From the NCBI GenBank assembly GCA_033782935.1, contig JAWQEG010000084.1, positions 1,612,001-1,676,000 on the forward strand: DNA of 64,000 nucleotides. The letters run 5' to 3'. Below the pieces are notes generated by a model that made no database searches, was not told the origin of the DNA, and was given only the letters and a program-made list of their open reading frames with translations. The DNA is from Petrolisthes cinctipes (lineage: Eukaryota; Arthropoda; Malacostraca; Decapoda; Porcellanidae). The translations under genes were made by a program, and so were the position numbers. Below, one piece after another: positions 50,301 through 64,000 of this stretch (position 1 is the stretch's first letter; each line of letters begins with the position of its first letter).

Positions 50301-50520
50301 CTCGTTTATATCTCAAATTCAGGCTCAAAACACCCGAAATTTCGATATTTTTGGGTCCCAGGAGCGATCTGTACATGCCTACTCCGTGTTAGAGTATTTT
50401 CAAAATACAGGCCCAAAACATGCTAAAAATCAATATTTTAGGTGCCCAAAGTCTATATGTGCATGCATCTTCTGTACCCGTTTATATCTCAAATTCAGGT
50501 TCAGAAAACCCGAAAATTCG
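47355..50520. repeat. 9-monomer tandem higher-order repeat (1583 bp), two copies
   Basis: Copy 1 (about 47355-48937) and copy 2 (about 48938-50520) are offset by 1583 bp (9 monomers minus 1 bp). Shared rare variants are CTCCATGTTAGATTTTTTTT, GTATATGTTTATATCCC, TTTTAAATTCAAAAAGTCG-type starts, GTTCCCATAAGCGATC and TTTAAAACTCTCGAAAATTC. Scattered single-base differences are visible, so it is older than the 1407-bp and 2465-bp duplications. Confidence 0.85.
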
Positions 50521-53500
50521 ATATTTTTGGGTCCCAGAAGCGATCTGTACATGCCTACTCCGTGTTAGAGTATTTTCAATATACAGGAACAAAACATGCT
50601 GAAAATCGATATTTTAGGTACCCAAAGTCAATATGTGTATGCATCTTTTGTACCCGTTTATTTCCCAAATTCAGGCTCAAAACACCCGAAAATTCGATAT
50701 TTTTTGGTCCCAGAAGAGAACTGTAAATGCCTAATCAGTGCTAGAATATATTGAAGATATGGCCCAAAACATGCTAAAAATCGATATTTTAGGTGCCCAA
50801 ATTCGATATGTACATTCATCTTCTGTACCCGTTTATATCTCAAATTCAGGCTCAAAATACCCGAAAATTCGATATTTTTGGGTCCCAGAAGCGATCTGTA
50901 CATGCCTACTCAGTGCTAGAATGTTTTCAAAATATAGGCTCAAAACATGCTAAAAATCGATATTTTAGGTGTCCAAAGTCGATATGTGCATGCATCTTAT
51001 GTACCCGTTTATATCTCAAATTCGGGCTCAAAACACCCGAAAAATCGATATATTTGGGTCCCAGAAGCGATCTGTACATGCCTACTCAGTGCTAGAAATT
51101 TTTCAAAATACAGGCCCAAAACATGCTAAAAATCGATATTTTAAGTGCAAAAAGTCGATATGTGCATGCATCTTCTGTACCCGTTTATATCTCAAATTCA
51201 GGCTCAAAACACCCGAAAATTCGATATTTTTGGTTCCCAGAAGCGATCTGTACATGCCTACTCCGTGTTAGAGTATTTTCAAAATACAGGCCCAAAACAT
51301 GCTGGAAATTAATATTTTTGGTGCCCAAAGTCAATATGTGTATTCATCTTCTGTACCCGTTTATATCCCAAATTCAGGCTCAAAACACTTGAAAATTCGA
51401 TATTTTTGGGTCCCAGAAGCGATCTATATATGCCTACTCAGTGCTAGAATATTTTCAAGATATACGCCCAAAACATGCTAAAAATCGATATTTTAGGTGC
51501 CCAAAGTCGATATGTGCATGCATCTTCTGTACCCGTTTATATCTCAAATTCAGACTTAAAACACACGAAAATTCGATATCTTTGTGTCCCAGAAGCGATC
51601 TGTACATGCCTACTCCGTGTTAGAGTATTTTCAAAATACAGGCCCAAAACATGCTCAAAATCGATATTTTAGGTGCCCAAAGTCGATATGTGCATGCATC
51701 TTCTTTACTCGTTTATATGACAAATTCAGGTTCAAAACACTCTAAAATTCGATATTTTTGGGTTCCAGAAGCGATCTGTACATGCCTACTCAGTGCTAGA
51801 ATATTTTCAAAATGTAGGCCCAAAACCTGCTGAAAATCAATATTTTGGGTGCCCAAAGTCGATATGTGCATGCATCTTCTGTGCCCGTTTATATCTCAAA
51901 TTCGGGCTCAAAACTCCCGAAAATTCGATATTTTTGGGTCCCAGAAGCGATCTGTACATGCCTACTCCGTGTTAGAGTATTTTCAAAATACAGGCCTAAA
52001 ACATGCTGAAAATCAATATTTTAGGTGCCCAAAGTCGATATGTGCATGCATCTTCTGTACCCGTTTATATCACAAATTCAGGTTCAGAACACCTGAAAAT
52101 TCGATATTTTTTGTCCCAGAAGCGATCTGTACATGCCTACTCCGTGTTAGAGTATTTTCAATATACAGCCACAAAACATGCTGAAAATCGATATTTTAGG
52201 TGCCCAAAGTCAATATGTGTATGCATCTTCTGTACCCGTTTATTTCCCAAATTCAGGCTCAAAACACCCGAAAATTCGATATTTTTTTGGTCCCAGAAGA
52301 GAACTGTACATGCCTACTCAGTGCTAGAATATATTGAAGATATGGGCCCAAAACATGCTAAAAATCGATATTTTAGGTGCCCAAAGTCGATATGTACATT
52401 CATCTTCTGTACCCGTTTATATCTCAAATTCAGGTTCAAAATACCCGAAAATTCGATATTTTTTTGTCCCAAAAGCGATCTGAACATGCCTACTCAGTGC
52501 TAGAATGTTTTCAAAATATAGGCTCAAAACATGCTAAAAATCAATATTTTAGGTGTCCAAAGTCGATATGTGCATGCATCTTCTGTACCCGTTTATATCT
52601 CAAATTCAGGCTCAAAACTCCCGAAAATTCGATATTTTTGGGTCCCAGAAGCGATCTGTACATGCCTACTCAGTGCTAGAAACTTTTCAAAATACAGGAC
52701 CAAAACATGCTAAAAATCGATATTTTATGTGCAAAAAGTCGATATGTGCATGCATCTTCTGTACCCGTTTACATCCCAAATTAAGGTTTAAAACACTCGA
52801 AAATTTGATATTTTTGGTTCCCATAAGCGATCTGTACATGCCTACTCAGCGCTAGAATGTTTTAAAGATACAGACCCAAAACATAATCAAAATCGATTTT
52901 TTAGGTGCAAAAAATCGATATGTGCATGCATTTTCAGTACCCGTTTATATCTCAAATTCAGGCTAAAAACACCCGAAAATTCAATATTTTTGGGTCCCTA
53001 AAGCGATGCGTACATGCCTACTCAGTGCTAGAATGTTTTCAATAAACAGGCCAAAAACATGCTAAAAATCGATATTATAGGTGCCCAAAGTCGATATGTG
53101 CATCCATCTTCTGTACCCGTTTATATCTCAAATTCAGGCTCAAAACACCCGCAAATTCGATATTTTTGGGTCCCAGAAGCGATCTGTACATGCCTACTCA
53201 GTGCTAGAATGTTTTCAAAATATAGGCTAAAACATGCTAAAAATCGATATTTTAGGTGCAAAAAGTCGATATGTGCATGCATCTTCAGTACTCGTTTATA
53301 TCTCAAATTCAGGCTCAAAATACCCGAATATTCAACATTTTTGGGTCACAGAAGCGATCTGTACATGCCTACTCAGTGCTAGAATGTTTTCAAAATATAG
53401 GCTCAAAACATGCTAAAAATCGATATTTAATGTGTCCAAAGTCGATATGTGCATGCATCTTCTGTACCCGTTTATATCTCAAATTCAGGGTCAAAACACC

Positions 53501-55852
53501 CGAAAATTCGATGTTTCTGGGTCCCATAAGCAATTTGTACATGCCTACTCAGTGCTAGAATTTTTTCAAAATATGGGCCCAAAACATGCTAAAAATCGAT
53601 ATTTTAGGTGCCCAATGTCAATATGTGCATGCATCTTCTGTACCCGTTTATATCCCAAATTCAGGCTCAAAACACCCGAAAATTTGATATTTTTGGGTCC
53701 CAGAAGCGATCTGTACATGCCTACTCCTTGCTAGAATGTTTTCAAGATACAGACCCAAAACATGCTAAAAATCGATATTTTAGGTGCCCAAAGTCGATAT
53801 GTGCATTCATTTTCTGTACCCGTTTATATCTCAAATTCAAGCTCAAAACACACGAAAATTCGATATTTTTGGGTCCCAGAAGCGATCTGTACATGCCTAC
53901 TCCATGTTAGATTTTTTTTAAATACAGGCCCAAAACATGCTGAAAATCTATATTTTAGGTGCACAAAGTCAATATGTGTATGCATCTTCTGTATACGTTT
54001 ATATCCCAAATTCATGCTCAAAACACCAGAAAATTCAACATTTTTGGGTCCCAGAAGCGATCTGTACATGCCTACTCAGTGCTAGAATGTTTTCAAAATA
54101 TAGGCTCAAAACATGCTAGAAATCGATATTTTAGGTGTCCAAAGTCGATATGTGCATGCATCTTCTGTACCCGTTTATATCTCAAATTCAGGCTCAAAAC
54201 ACCCGAAAATTCGATATTTTTGGGTCCCAGAAGCGACCTGTACATGCCTACTCAGTGCTAGAATTTTTTCAATATATGGGCCCAAAACATGCTAAAAATC
54301 GATATTTTAAATTCAAAAAGTCGATATGTGCATGCATCTTCTGTTCCCGTTTATATCTCAAATTCCAGGCTCAAAACACCCGAAAATTCGATATTTTTGG
54401 TTCCCAGAAGCGATCTGTACATGCCTACTCAGTGCTAAATTTTTTTCAATATATGGGCCCAAAACATGCTAAAAATCGATATTTTAAGTGCAAAAAGTCG
54501 ATATGTGCATGCATCTTCTGTACCCGTTTATATCTCAAATTCAGGCTCAAAACAAGCGAAAATTCGATATTTTTGGTTCCCAGAAGCGATCTGTACATGC
54601 CTACGCCGTGTTAGAGTATTTTCATAAAACAGACACAAAACATGCTGGAAATTAATATTTTAGGTGCCCAAAGTCAATATGTGTATTTATCTTCTATACC
54701 CGTTTATTTTCCAAATTCAGGCTCAAAACACCCGAAAATTCGATATTTTTGGGTCCCAGAAGCGATCTGTACATGCCTACTCCGTGTTAGAGTATTTTCA
54801 AGATACAGGCCCAAAACATGCTGAAAATCAATATTTTAGGTGCCCGAAATCGATATGTGCATGCATCTTCTGTACCCGTTTATATCTCAAATTCAGGTTC
54901 AGAACACCCTAAAATTCGATGTTTTTGGGTCCCAGAAGCGATCTGTACATGCCTACTCCGTGTTAGAGTATTTTCAATATACAGGCCCAAAACATGCTCA
55001 AAATCGATATTTTAGGTGCCCAAAGTTAATATGTGTATGCATCTTCTGTACCCGTTTATATCCCAAATTCAGGTTTAAAACACTCGAAAATTCGATATTT
55101 TTGGGTCACAGAAGCGATCGGTACATGCCTACTCCTTGCTAGAATGTTTTCAAGATACAGACCCAAAACATAATCAAAATCGATATTTTAGGTGCAAAAA
55201 GTCGATATGTGCATGCATCTTCAGTACCCGTTTATATCTCAAATTCAAGCTCAAAATATCCGAAAATTCAACATTTTTGGGTCCCAGAAGCGATCTGTAC
55301 ATGCCTAATCAGTGCTAGAATGTTTTCAAAATATAGGCTCAAAACATGCTAAAAATCGATATTAAATGTGTCCAATGTCGATATGTGCATGCATCTTCTG
55401 TACCCGTTTATATCTAAAATTCAGACACAAAACACCCGAAAATTCGATATTTTTGGGTCCCAGAAGCGATCTGTACATGCTTACTCAGTGCTAGAATTTT
55501 TTCAATATATGGGCCCAAATCATGCTAAAAATAGATATTTTAGGTGCACAAAGTCGATATGTGCATGCATCTTCTGTACTCGTTTATATCTCAAATTCAG
55601 GCTCAAAACACTAGAAAATTCGATATTTCTTTGTCCCAGAAGCGATCTGTACATGCCTACTCCGTGTTAGAGTATTTTCAATATACAGGCAAAAAACATG
55701 CTGAAAATCGATATTTTAGGTGCCCAAAGTCAATATGTGTATGCATCTTCTGTACCCGTTTATTTTCCAAATTCAGGCTCAAAACACCCGAAAATTCGAT
55801 ATTTTTTGGTCCCAGAAGAGAACTGTACATGCCTACTCAGTGCTAGAATATA

Positions 55853-58800
55853 TTGAAGATATGGGCCCAAAACATGCTAAAAATCGATATTTTAGGTGCC
55901 CAAATTCGATATGTACATTCATTTTCTGTACCCGTTTATATCTCAAATTCAGGCTCAAAATACCCGAAAATTCGATATTTTTGGGTCCCAGAAGCGATCT
56001 GTACATGCCTACTCAGTGCTAGAATGTTTTCAAAATATAGGCTCAAAACATGCTAAAAATCGATATTTTAGGTGTCCAAAGTCGATATGTGCATGCATCT
56101 TCTGTACCCGTTTATATCTCAAATTCAGGCTCAAAACTCCCCAAAATTCGATATTTTTGGGTCCCAGAAGCGATCTGTACATGCCTACTCAGTGCTAGAA
56201 ATTTTTCAAAATACAGGCCCAAAACATGCTAAAAATCGATATTTTAAGTGCAAAAAGTCGATATGTGCATGCATCTTCTGTACCCGTTTATATCTCAAAT
56301 TCAGGCTCAAAACACTCGAAAATTCGATATTTTTGGTTCCCAGAAGCGATCTGTACATGCCTACTCCGTGTTAGAGTATTTTCAAAATACAGGCGCAAAA
56401 CATGCTGGAAATTAATATTTTTGGTGCCCAAAGTCAATATGTGTATTCATCTTCTGTACCCGTTTATATCCCAAATTCAGGCTCAAAACACTTGAAAATT
56501 TGATATTTTTGGGTCCCAGAAGCGATCTATATATGCCTACTCAGTGCTAGAATATTTTCAAGATATACGCCCAAAACATGCTAAAAATCGATATTTTAGG
56601 TGCCCAAAGTCGATATGTGCATGCATCTTCTGTACCCGTTTATATCTCAAATTCAGACTTAAAACACACGAAAATTCGATATCTTTGTGTCCCAGAAGCG
56701 ATCTGTACATGCCTACTCCGTGTTAGAGTATTTTCAAAATACAGGCCCAAAACATGCTCAAAATCGATATTTTACGTGCCCAAAGTCGATATGTTCATGC
56801 ATCTTCTTTACCCGTTTATATCCCAAATTCAGGTTCAAAACACTCTAAAATTCGATATTTTTGGGTTCCAGAAGCGATCTGTACTCAGTGCTAGAATATT
56901 TTCAAAATGTAGGCCCAAAACCTGCTAAAAATCGATATTTTGGGTGCCCAAAGTCGATATGTGCATGCATCTTCTGTGCCCGTTTATATCTCAAATTCGG
57001 GCTCAAAACTTTCGAAAATTTGATATTTTTGGGTCCCAGAAGCGATCTGTACATGCCTACTCCGTGTTAGAGTATTTTCAAAATACAGGCCCAAAACATG
57101 CTGAAAATCAATATTTTAGGTGCCCAAAGTCAATATGTGTATGCATCTTCTGTACCCGTTTATTTCTCAAATTCAGGCTCAAAACAACCGAAAATTCGAT
57201 ATTTTTTGGTCCCAGAAGAGAACTGTACATGCCTACTCAATGCTAGAATATATTGAAGATATGGGCCCAAAACATGCTAAAAATCGATATTTTAGGTGCC
57301 CAAAGTCGATATGTACATTCATCTTCTGTACCCGTTTATATCTCAAATTCAGGCTCAAAATACCCGAAAATTCGATATTTTTTTGTCCCAGAAGCGATCT
57401 GTACATGCCTACTCAGTGCTAGAATGTTTTCAAAATATAGGCTCAAAACATGCTAAAAATCGATATTTTAGGTGTCCAAAGTCGATATGTGCATGCTTCT
57501 TCTGTACCCGTTTATATCTCAAATTCAGGCTCAAAACTCCCGAAAATTCGATATTTTTGGGTCCCAGAAGCAATCTGTACATGCCTACTCAGTGCTAGAA
57601 ATTTTTCAAAATACAGGCCCAAAACATGCTAAAAATCGATATTTTAAGTACAAAAAGTCGATATGTGCATGCATCTTCTGTACCCGTTTACATCCCAAAT
57701 TAAGGTTTAAAACACTCGAAAATTCGATATTTTTGGGTCACAGAAGCGATCTGTACATGCCTACTCCTTGCTAGAATGTTTTAAAGATACAGACCCAAAA
57801 CATAATCAATATCGATATTTTTGGTGCAAAAAGTCGATATGTGCATGCATCTTCAGTACCCGTTTATAACTCAAATTCAGGCTCAAAACACCCGAAAATT
57901 CAATATTTTTGGGTCCCTAAAGCGATGTGTACATGCCTACTCAGTGCTAGAATGTTTTCAAGATACAGACCCAAAACATGCTAAAAATCGATATTTAATG
58001 TGTCCAAAGTCAATATGTGCATGCATCTTCTGTACCCGTTTATATCTCGAATTCAGGCTCAAAACACCCGAAAATTCGATATTTTTGGGTCCCAGAAGCG
58101 TACTGTACATGCCTACTCCGTGTTAGAGTATTTTCACAATACAGGCCCAAAACATGCTGAAAATCGATATTTTGGGTGACCAAAGTCGATATGTGCATGC
58201 ATCTTCTGTACCCGTTTATATCTCAAATTCAGGCTCAAAACTCCCGAAAATTCGATATTTTTGGGTCCCAGAAGCGATCTGTACATGCCTACTCCGTGTT
58301 AGAGTATTTTCAATATACAGCCACAAAACATGCTGAAAATCGATATTTTAGGTGCCCAAAGTCAATATGTGTATGCATCTTCTGTACCCGTTTATTTCCC
58401 AAATTCAGGCTCAAAACAACCGAAAATTCGATATTTTTTGGTCCCAGAAGAGAACTGTACATGCCTACTCAGTGCTAGAATATATTGAAGATATGGGCCC
58501 AAAACATGCTAAAAATCGATATTTTAGGTGCCAAAGTCGATATGTACATTCATCTTCTGTATCCGTTTATATATCAAATTCAGGCTCAAAATACCCGAAA
58601 ATTCGATATTTTTTTGTCCCAGAAGCGATCTGTACATGCCTACTCAGTGCTAGAATGTTTTCAAAATATAGGCTCAAAACATGCTAAAAATCGATATTTT
58701 AGGTGTCCAAAGTCGATATGTGCATGCATCTTCTGTACCCGTTTATATCTCAAATTCAGGCTCAAAACTCCCGAAAATTCGATATTTTTGGGTCCCAGAA

Positions 58801-59700
58801 GCGATCTGTACATGCCTACTCAGTGCTAGAAATTTTTCAAAATACAGGCCCAAAACATGCTAAAAATCGATATTTTAAGTGCAAAAAGTCGATATGTGCA
58901 TGCATCTTCTGTACCCGTTTACATCCCAAATCAAGGTTTAAAACACTCGAAAATTCGATATTTTTGGGTCCCAGAAGCGATCTGTACATGCCTACTCCTT
59001 GCTAGAATGTTTTAAAGATACAGACCCAAAACATAATCAAAATCGATATTTTAGGTGCAAAAAGTCGATATGTGCATGCATCTTCAGTACCCGTTTATAA
59101 CTCAAATTCATGCTCAAAACACCCGAAAATTCAATATTTTTGGGTCCCTAAAGCGATGTGTACATGCCTACTCAGTGCTAGAATGTTTTCAAGATACAGA
59201 CCCAAAACATGCTAAAAATCGATATTTAATGTGTCCAAAGTCAATATGTGCATGCATCGTCTGTACCCGTTTATATCTCAAATTCAGGCTCAAAGCACCC
59301 GAAAATTCGATATTTTTGGGTCCCAGAAGCGTACTGTACATGCCTACACCGTGTTAGAGTATTTTCACAATACAGGCCCAAAACATGCTGAAAATCGATA
59401 TTTTGGGTGACCAAAGTCGATATGTGCATGCATCTTCTGTACCCGTTTATATCTCAAATTCATGCTCAAAACTCCCGAAAATTCGATATTTTTGGGTCCC
59501 AGAAGCGATCTGTACATGCCTACTCCGTGTTAGAGTATTTTCAATATACAGGCCCAAAACATGCTGAAAATCAATATTATAGGTGCCCAAAGTCAATATG
59601 TGTATGCATCTTCTGTACCCGTTTATTTCCCAAATTCAGGCTCAAAACACCTGAAAATTCGATATTTTTGTGTACCAGAAGCAATCTGTACATGCCTACT
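55853..59700. repeat. 7-8 monomer higher-order repeat, three successive copies
   Basis: The same ordered set of monomer types starts at about 55853, 57253 and 58485, with offsets of 1400 bp (8 monomers minus 8 bp) and 1232 bp (7 monomers). Related partial copies begin near 50793 and 52377 (offset 1584). Marker variants are CGATATGTACATTCATCTTC, TCCCAGAAGAGAACTGTACA and AAACTCCCGAAAATTCG. The 8-bp shortfall is explained by the deletion in the monomer near 56887. Confidence 0.8.
56875..56893. other. Monomer with an 8-bp deletion between TAC repeats
   Basis: The usual ATCTGTACATGCCTACTCAG is reduced here to ATCTGTACTCAG: eight bases between two copies of TAC are gone, leaving one TAC. This is the pattern of replication slippage at short direct repeats. 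It is one of few indels larger than 2 bp in the array and shifts the 176-bp phase downstream by 8. Confidence 0.85.
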
Positions 59701-62700
59701 CCGTGATAGAGTATTTTCAAAACACAGGCCCAAAACATGCTCAAAATCGATATTTTGGGTGCCCAAAGTCGATATGTGCATGCATCTTCTGTACCCGTTT
59801 ACATCCCAAATTCAGGTTTAAAACACTCGAAAATTCTATATTTTTGGGTCACAGAAGCGATCTGTACATGCCTACTCCTTGCTAGAATGTTTTCAAGATA
59901 CAGACCCAAAACATAATCAAAATCGATATTTTAGGTGCAAAAAGTCGATATGTGCATGTATCTTCAGTACCCGTTTATATCTCAAATTCAGGCTCAAAAT
60001 AACCCGAAAATTCAACATTTTTGGGTCCCAGAAGCGATCTGTACATGCCTACTCAGTGCTAGAATGTTTTCAAAATATAGGCTCAAAACATGTTAAAAAT
60101 CGATATTTAATGTCTCCAAAGTCGATATGTGCATGCATCTTCTGTACCCGTTTATATCTCAAATTCAGGGTCAAAACACCCGAAAATTCGATGTTTCTGG
60201 GTCCCATAAGCAATCTGTACATGCCTACTCAGTGCTAGAATTTTTTCAAAATATGTGCCCAAAACATGCTAAAAATCGATATTTTAGGTGCCCAAAGTCA
60301 ATATGTGCATGCATCTTCTGTACCCGTTTATATCCCAAATTCAGGCTCAAAACACCCGAAAATTCGATATTTTTGGGTCCCAGAAGCGATCTGTACATGC
60401 CTACTCAGTGCTAGAATATTTTCAAAATATAGGCCCAGAACATGCTGAAAATCGATATTTTGGGTGCCAAAAGTCGAAATGTGCATGCATCTTCTGTACC
60501 CGTTTATATCTTAAATTCAGGCTCAAAACTCCTGAAAATCAATATTTTTGGGTCCCAGAAGGGATCTGTGCATGCCTACTCAGCGCTAGAATGTTTTCAA
60601 AAAATAGGCTCAAAACATGTTACAAATCAATATTTTAGGTGTCCAAAGTCGATATGTTCATGCATCTTCAGTACCTGTTTGTATCTCAAATTCAGGCTCA
60701 AAACACCTGAAAATTCGAAATTTTTGGGTTCAAGAAGCGATCTGTACATACCTACTCAGTGCTAGAATATTTTCAAAATATAGGCCCAGAACATGCTGAA
60801 AATCGATATTTTGTGTGCCAAAAGTCGAAATGTGCATGCATCTTCTGTACCCGTTTATATCTTAAATTCAGGCTCAAAACACTCGAAAATTCGATATTTT
60901 TGGGTCCCAGAAGCGATCTGTACATAACTACTCCGTGTTAGAGTATTTTCAAAATATAGGCTCAAAACATGTTACAAATCAATATTTTAGGTGTCCAAAG
61001 TCGATATGTTCATGCATCTTCTGTACCCGTTTATATCCCAAATTCAGGCTCAAAACACCCGAAAATTCGATATTTTTGGGTCCCAGAAGCGATCTGTACA
61101 TGCCTACTCAGTGCTAGAATGTTTTCAAAATATAGGTTAAAAACATGATAAAAATCGATATTTAATGTTTCCAAAGTCGATATGTGCATCCATCTTCTGT
61201 ACCCGTTAATATCTCAAATTCAGGCTCAAAACACCCGAAAATTCGATATATTTGGGTCCCAGAAGCAATCTGTACATGCCTACTCAGTGCTAGAATTTTT
61301 TCAAAATATGTGCCCAAAACATGCTAAAAATCGATATTTTAGGTGCCCAAAGTCAATATGTGCATGCATCTTCTGTACCCGTTTATATCTCAAATTCAGG
61401 CTCAAAACACCCGAAAATCAATATTTTTGGGTCCCAGAAGGGATCTGTGCATGCCTACTCAGTGCTAGAATGTTTTCAAAATATAGGCTCAAAACATGTT
61501 AAAAATCAATATTTTAGGTGTCCAAAGTCGATATGTTCATGTATCTTCAGTACCCGTTTGTATCTCAAAATCAGGCTCAAAACACCCGTAAATTCAATAT
61601 TTTTGGGTCCCAGAAGCGATCTGTGCATGCCTACTCAGTGCAAGAATGTTTTCAAAATATAGGCTCAAAACATGATTAAAATCGATATTTTAGGTGTCTA
61701 AAGTCGATATGTGCATGAATCTTATGTACCCGTTTATATCTCAAATTCAGGCTTAAAACACCCGAAAATTCGATATTTTTGGGTCCCAGAAGCGATCTGT
61801 ACATGCCTACTCCGTGTTAGATTTTTTTTAAATACAAGCGTAAAACATACTGAAAATCTATATTTTAGGTGAAAAAAGTCAATATGTGTATGCATCTTCT
61901 GTATCCGTTTATATCTCAAATTCAGGCTCAAAACACCCGATAATTCAACATTTTTGGGTCCCAGAAGTGATCTGTACATGCCTACTCAGTGCGAGAATGT
62001 TTTCAAAATATAGGCTCAAAACATGCTACAAATCGATATTTTAGGTGTCCAAAGTCGATATGTGCATGCATCTTCTGTACCCGTTTATATCTCAAATTCA
62101 GGCTCAAAACACCCGAACATTCGATATTTTTGGGTCTTAGAAGCGATCTGTACATGCCTACTCAGTGCTAGAATTTTTTCAAAATATGGGCCAAAAACAT
62201 GCTAAAAATCGATATTTTAAATGCAAAAAGTCGATATGTGCATGCATCTTCTGTACCCGTTTATATCTCAAATTCAGGCTCAAAACACATGAAAATTCGA
62301 TATTTTTGGTTCCCAGAAGCGATCTGTACATGCCTACTCCGTGTTAGAGTATTTTCAAAATACAAGCGCAAAACATGCTGGAAATTAATATTTTAGGTGC
62401 CCAAAGTCAATATGTGTATTTATCTTCTATACCCGTTTATTTCCCAAATTCAGGCTCAAAACACCCGAAAATTCGATATTTTTGAGTCCCAAAAGTGATC
62501 TGTACATGCCTACTCAGTGCTAGAATTGTTTCAATATATGGGCCCAAAACATGCTAAAAATAGATATTTTAAGTGCAAAAAGTCGATATGTGCATGCATC
62601 TTCTGCACCCGTTTATATCTCAAATACAGGCTCAAAACACCCGAAAATTCGATAGTTTTGGTTCCCAGAAGCGATCTGTACATGCCTACTCCGTGTTAGA

Positions 62701-64000
62701 GTATTTTCAAAATACAGGCGCAAAACATGCTGGAAATTTATATTTTAGGTGCCCAAAGTCAATATGTGTATTTATCTTCTATACCCGTTTATTTCCCAAA
62801 TTCAGGCTCAAAACACCCGAAAATTCGATATTTTTGGGTCCCAGAAGCGATCTGTACATGCCTACTCCGTGTTAGAGTATTTTCAAGATACAGGCCCAAA
62901 ACATGCAGAAAATCAATATTTTAGGTGCCCAAAATCGATATGTGCATGCATCTTCTGTACCCGTTTATATCTCAAATTCAGGTTCAGAACAGCCTAAAAT
63001 TCGATATTTTTGGGTCCCAGAAGCGATCTGTACATGCCTACTCCGTGTTAGAGTATTTTCAATATATAGGCCCAAAACATGCTTAAAATCGATATTTTAG
63101 TTGCCCAAAGTTAATATGTGTATGCATCTTCTGTACTCGTTTATTTCCCAAATTCACGCTCAAAACACTCAAAAATTCGATATTTTTGTGTACCAGAAGC
63201 GATCTGTACATGCCTACTCCGTGTTAGAGTATTTTCAAAATACAGGCCCAAAACAGGCTCAAAATCGATATTTTGGGTGCCCAAAGTCGATATGTGAATG
63301 CATCTTCTGTACCCGTTTATATCCTAAATTCAGGTTTAAAACACTGGAAAATTCGATATTTTTGGGTCACAGAAGCGATCTGTACATGCCTACTCCTTGC
63401 TAGAATGTTTTCAAGATACAGACCCAAAACATAATCAAAATCGATATTTTAGGTGCAAAAAGTCGATATGTGCATGCATCTTCAGTACCCGTTTATATCT
63501 CAAATTCAGGTTCTTAATATCCGAAAATTCAACATTTTTGGGTCCCAGAAGCGATCTGTACATGCCTACTCAGTGCTAGAATGTTTTCAAAATATAGGCT
63601 CATAACATGCTAAAAATCGATATTTAATGTGTCCAAAGTCGATATGTGCATGCATCTTCTGTACCCGTTTATATCTCAAATTCAGGCTCAAAACACCCAA
63701 AAATTCGATATTTTTGGGTCCCAGAAGCGATCTGTACATGCTTACTCAGTGCTAGAATTTTTTCAAAATATGTGCCCAAAACATGCTAAAAATCGATATT
63801 TTAGGTGCCCAAAGTCAATATGTGCATGCATCTTCTGTACCCGTTTATATCTCAAATTCTGGCACAAAACACCCGAAAATCAATATTTTTGGGTCCCAGA
63901 AGGGATCTGTGCATGCCTACTCAGTGCTAGAATGTTTTCAAAATATAGGCTCAAACCATGTTAAAAATCAATATTTTAGGTGTCCAAAGTCGATATGTTC

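Larger units (their letters stand above)
31202..64000. repeat. 176-bp tandem satellite array, right arm
   Basis: This is the same satellite in the same orientation, about 186 monomers, resuming directly after the TAA tail of the retrotransposon with TACTCCGTGTTAGAG and running to the window end. The phase is kept: the marker-type monomers at 48627, 50210, 55136, 59879 and 63397 are 9, 28, 27 and 20 units apart to within 9 bp. Variant blocks from the left arm recur here (24.4-26.8 kb matches 32.1-34.1 kb), so both arms are one original array. The right end (60.1-64.0 kb) shares with the left end (1.0-2.1 kb) a rare monomer type with AGAAGGGATCTGTGCATGCC. Nothing else is seen in the arm; open frames here are repeat shadows. 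Confidence 0.97.

Noticed and set aside
1..64000. Telomeric repeats, rDNA, tRNA genes or histone clusters
   Set aside because: No TTAGGG-type runs, no conserved rRNA or tRNA segments and no coding sequence other than the LINE were seen.

Overview
This window is eukaryotic repetitive DNA, not a gene-bearing region. It is one long array of a 176-bp tandem satellite (positions 1-27367 and 31202-64000, about 155 and 186 monomers) interrupted by a single non-LTR retrotransposon (27368-31201). There is no sign of host genes, rRNA, tRNA, CRISPR or bacterial signals. A megasatellite-scale array with an APE-type LINE carrying a 2A-like peptide points to an animal, most likely an invertebrate: 2A peptides in CR1-like LINEs are known from sea urchins, amphioxus, molluscs and cnidarians. 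The species cannot be named from the sequence alone.

Satellite. The phase of 176 bp is kept almost without slippage for the whole window. By eye, each monomer is itself a diverged head-to-tail dimer of two half-units of about 87 and 89 bp. Monomers fall into a few recurring sequence types, and blocks of 7, 8, 9, 13, 14 and 28 monomers are duplicated, often in tandem (for example 18306-20770 / 20771-23235 and 37072-38478 / 38479-39885, both nearly identical). This is higher-order repeat organisation as in centromeric or pericentromeric satellites; a centromeric role is inference. Much of the variation between monomers consists of CpG to TpG/CpA changes, which suggests CpG methylation. Because 176 leaves remainder 2 when divided by 3, and the unit has few stops, the array throws up hundreds of 60-230-codon open frames; these are shadows of the repeat and are not annotated as genes.

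Retrotransposon. The element is full length or nearly so, on the + strand. From 5' to 3' it has a GC-rich terminal hairpin, an untranslated leader of about 0.65 kb, and one long ORF. The ORF encodes a hydrophobic N-terminal leader, a 2A-like motif (DIELNPGP), an apurinic-type endonuclease, a reverse transcriptase and a CR1/L2-like C-terminal region. The element ends in a 3' UTR, a small terminal hairpin and nine perfect TAA units. The ORF is broken by two single-site frameshifts (about 28225-28229 and about 30512-30530), so this copy looks inactive although all catalytic motifs are still present. Uninterrupted sister monomers elsewhere in the array show the empty site and indicate that insertion removed 3-5 bp and made no obvious target-site duplication. 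Sequence variants shared by the two flanks show that the array existed before the insertion.
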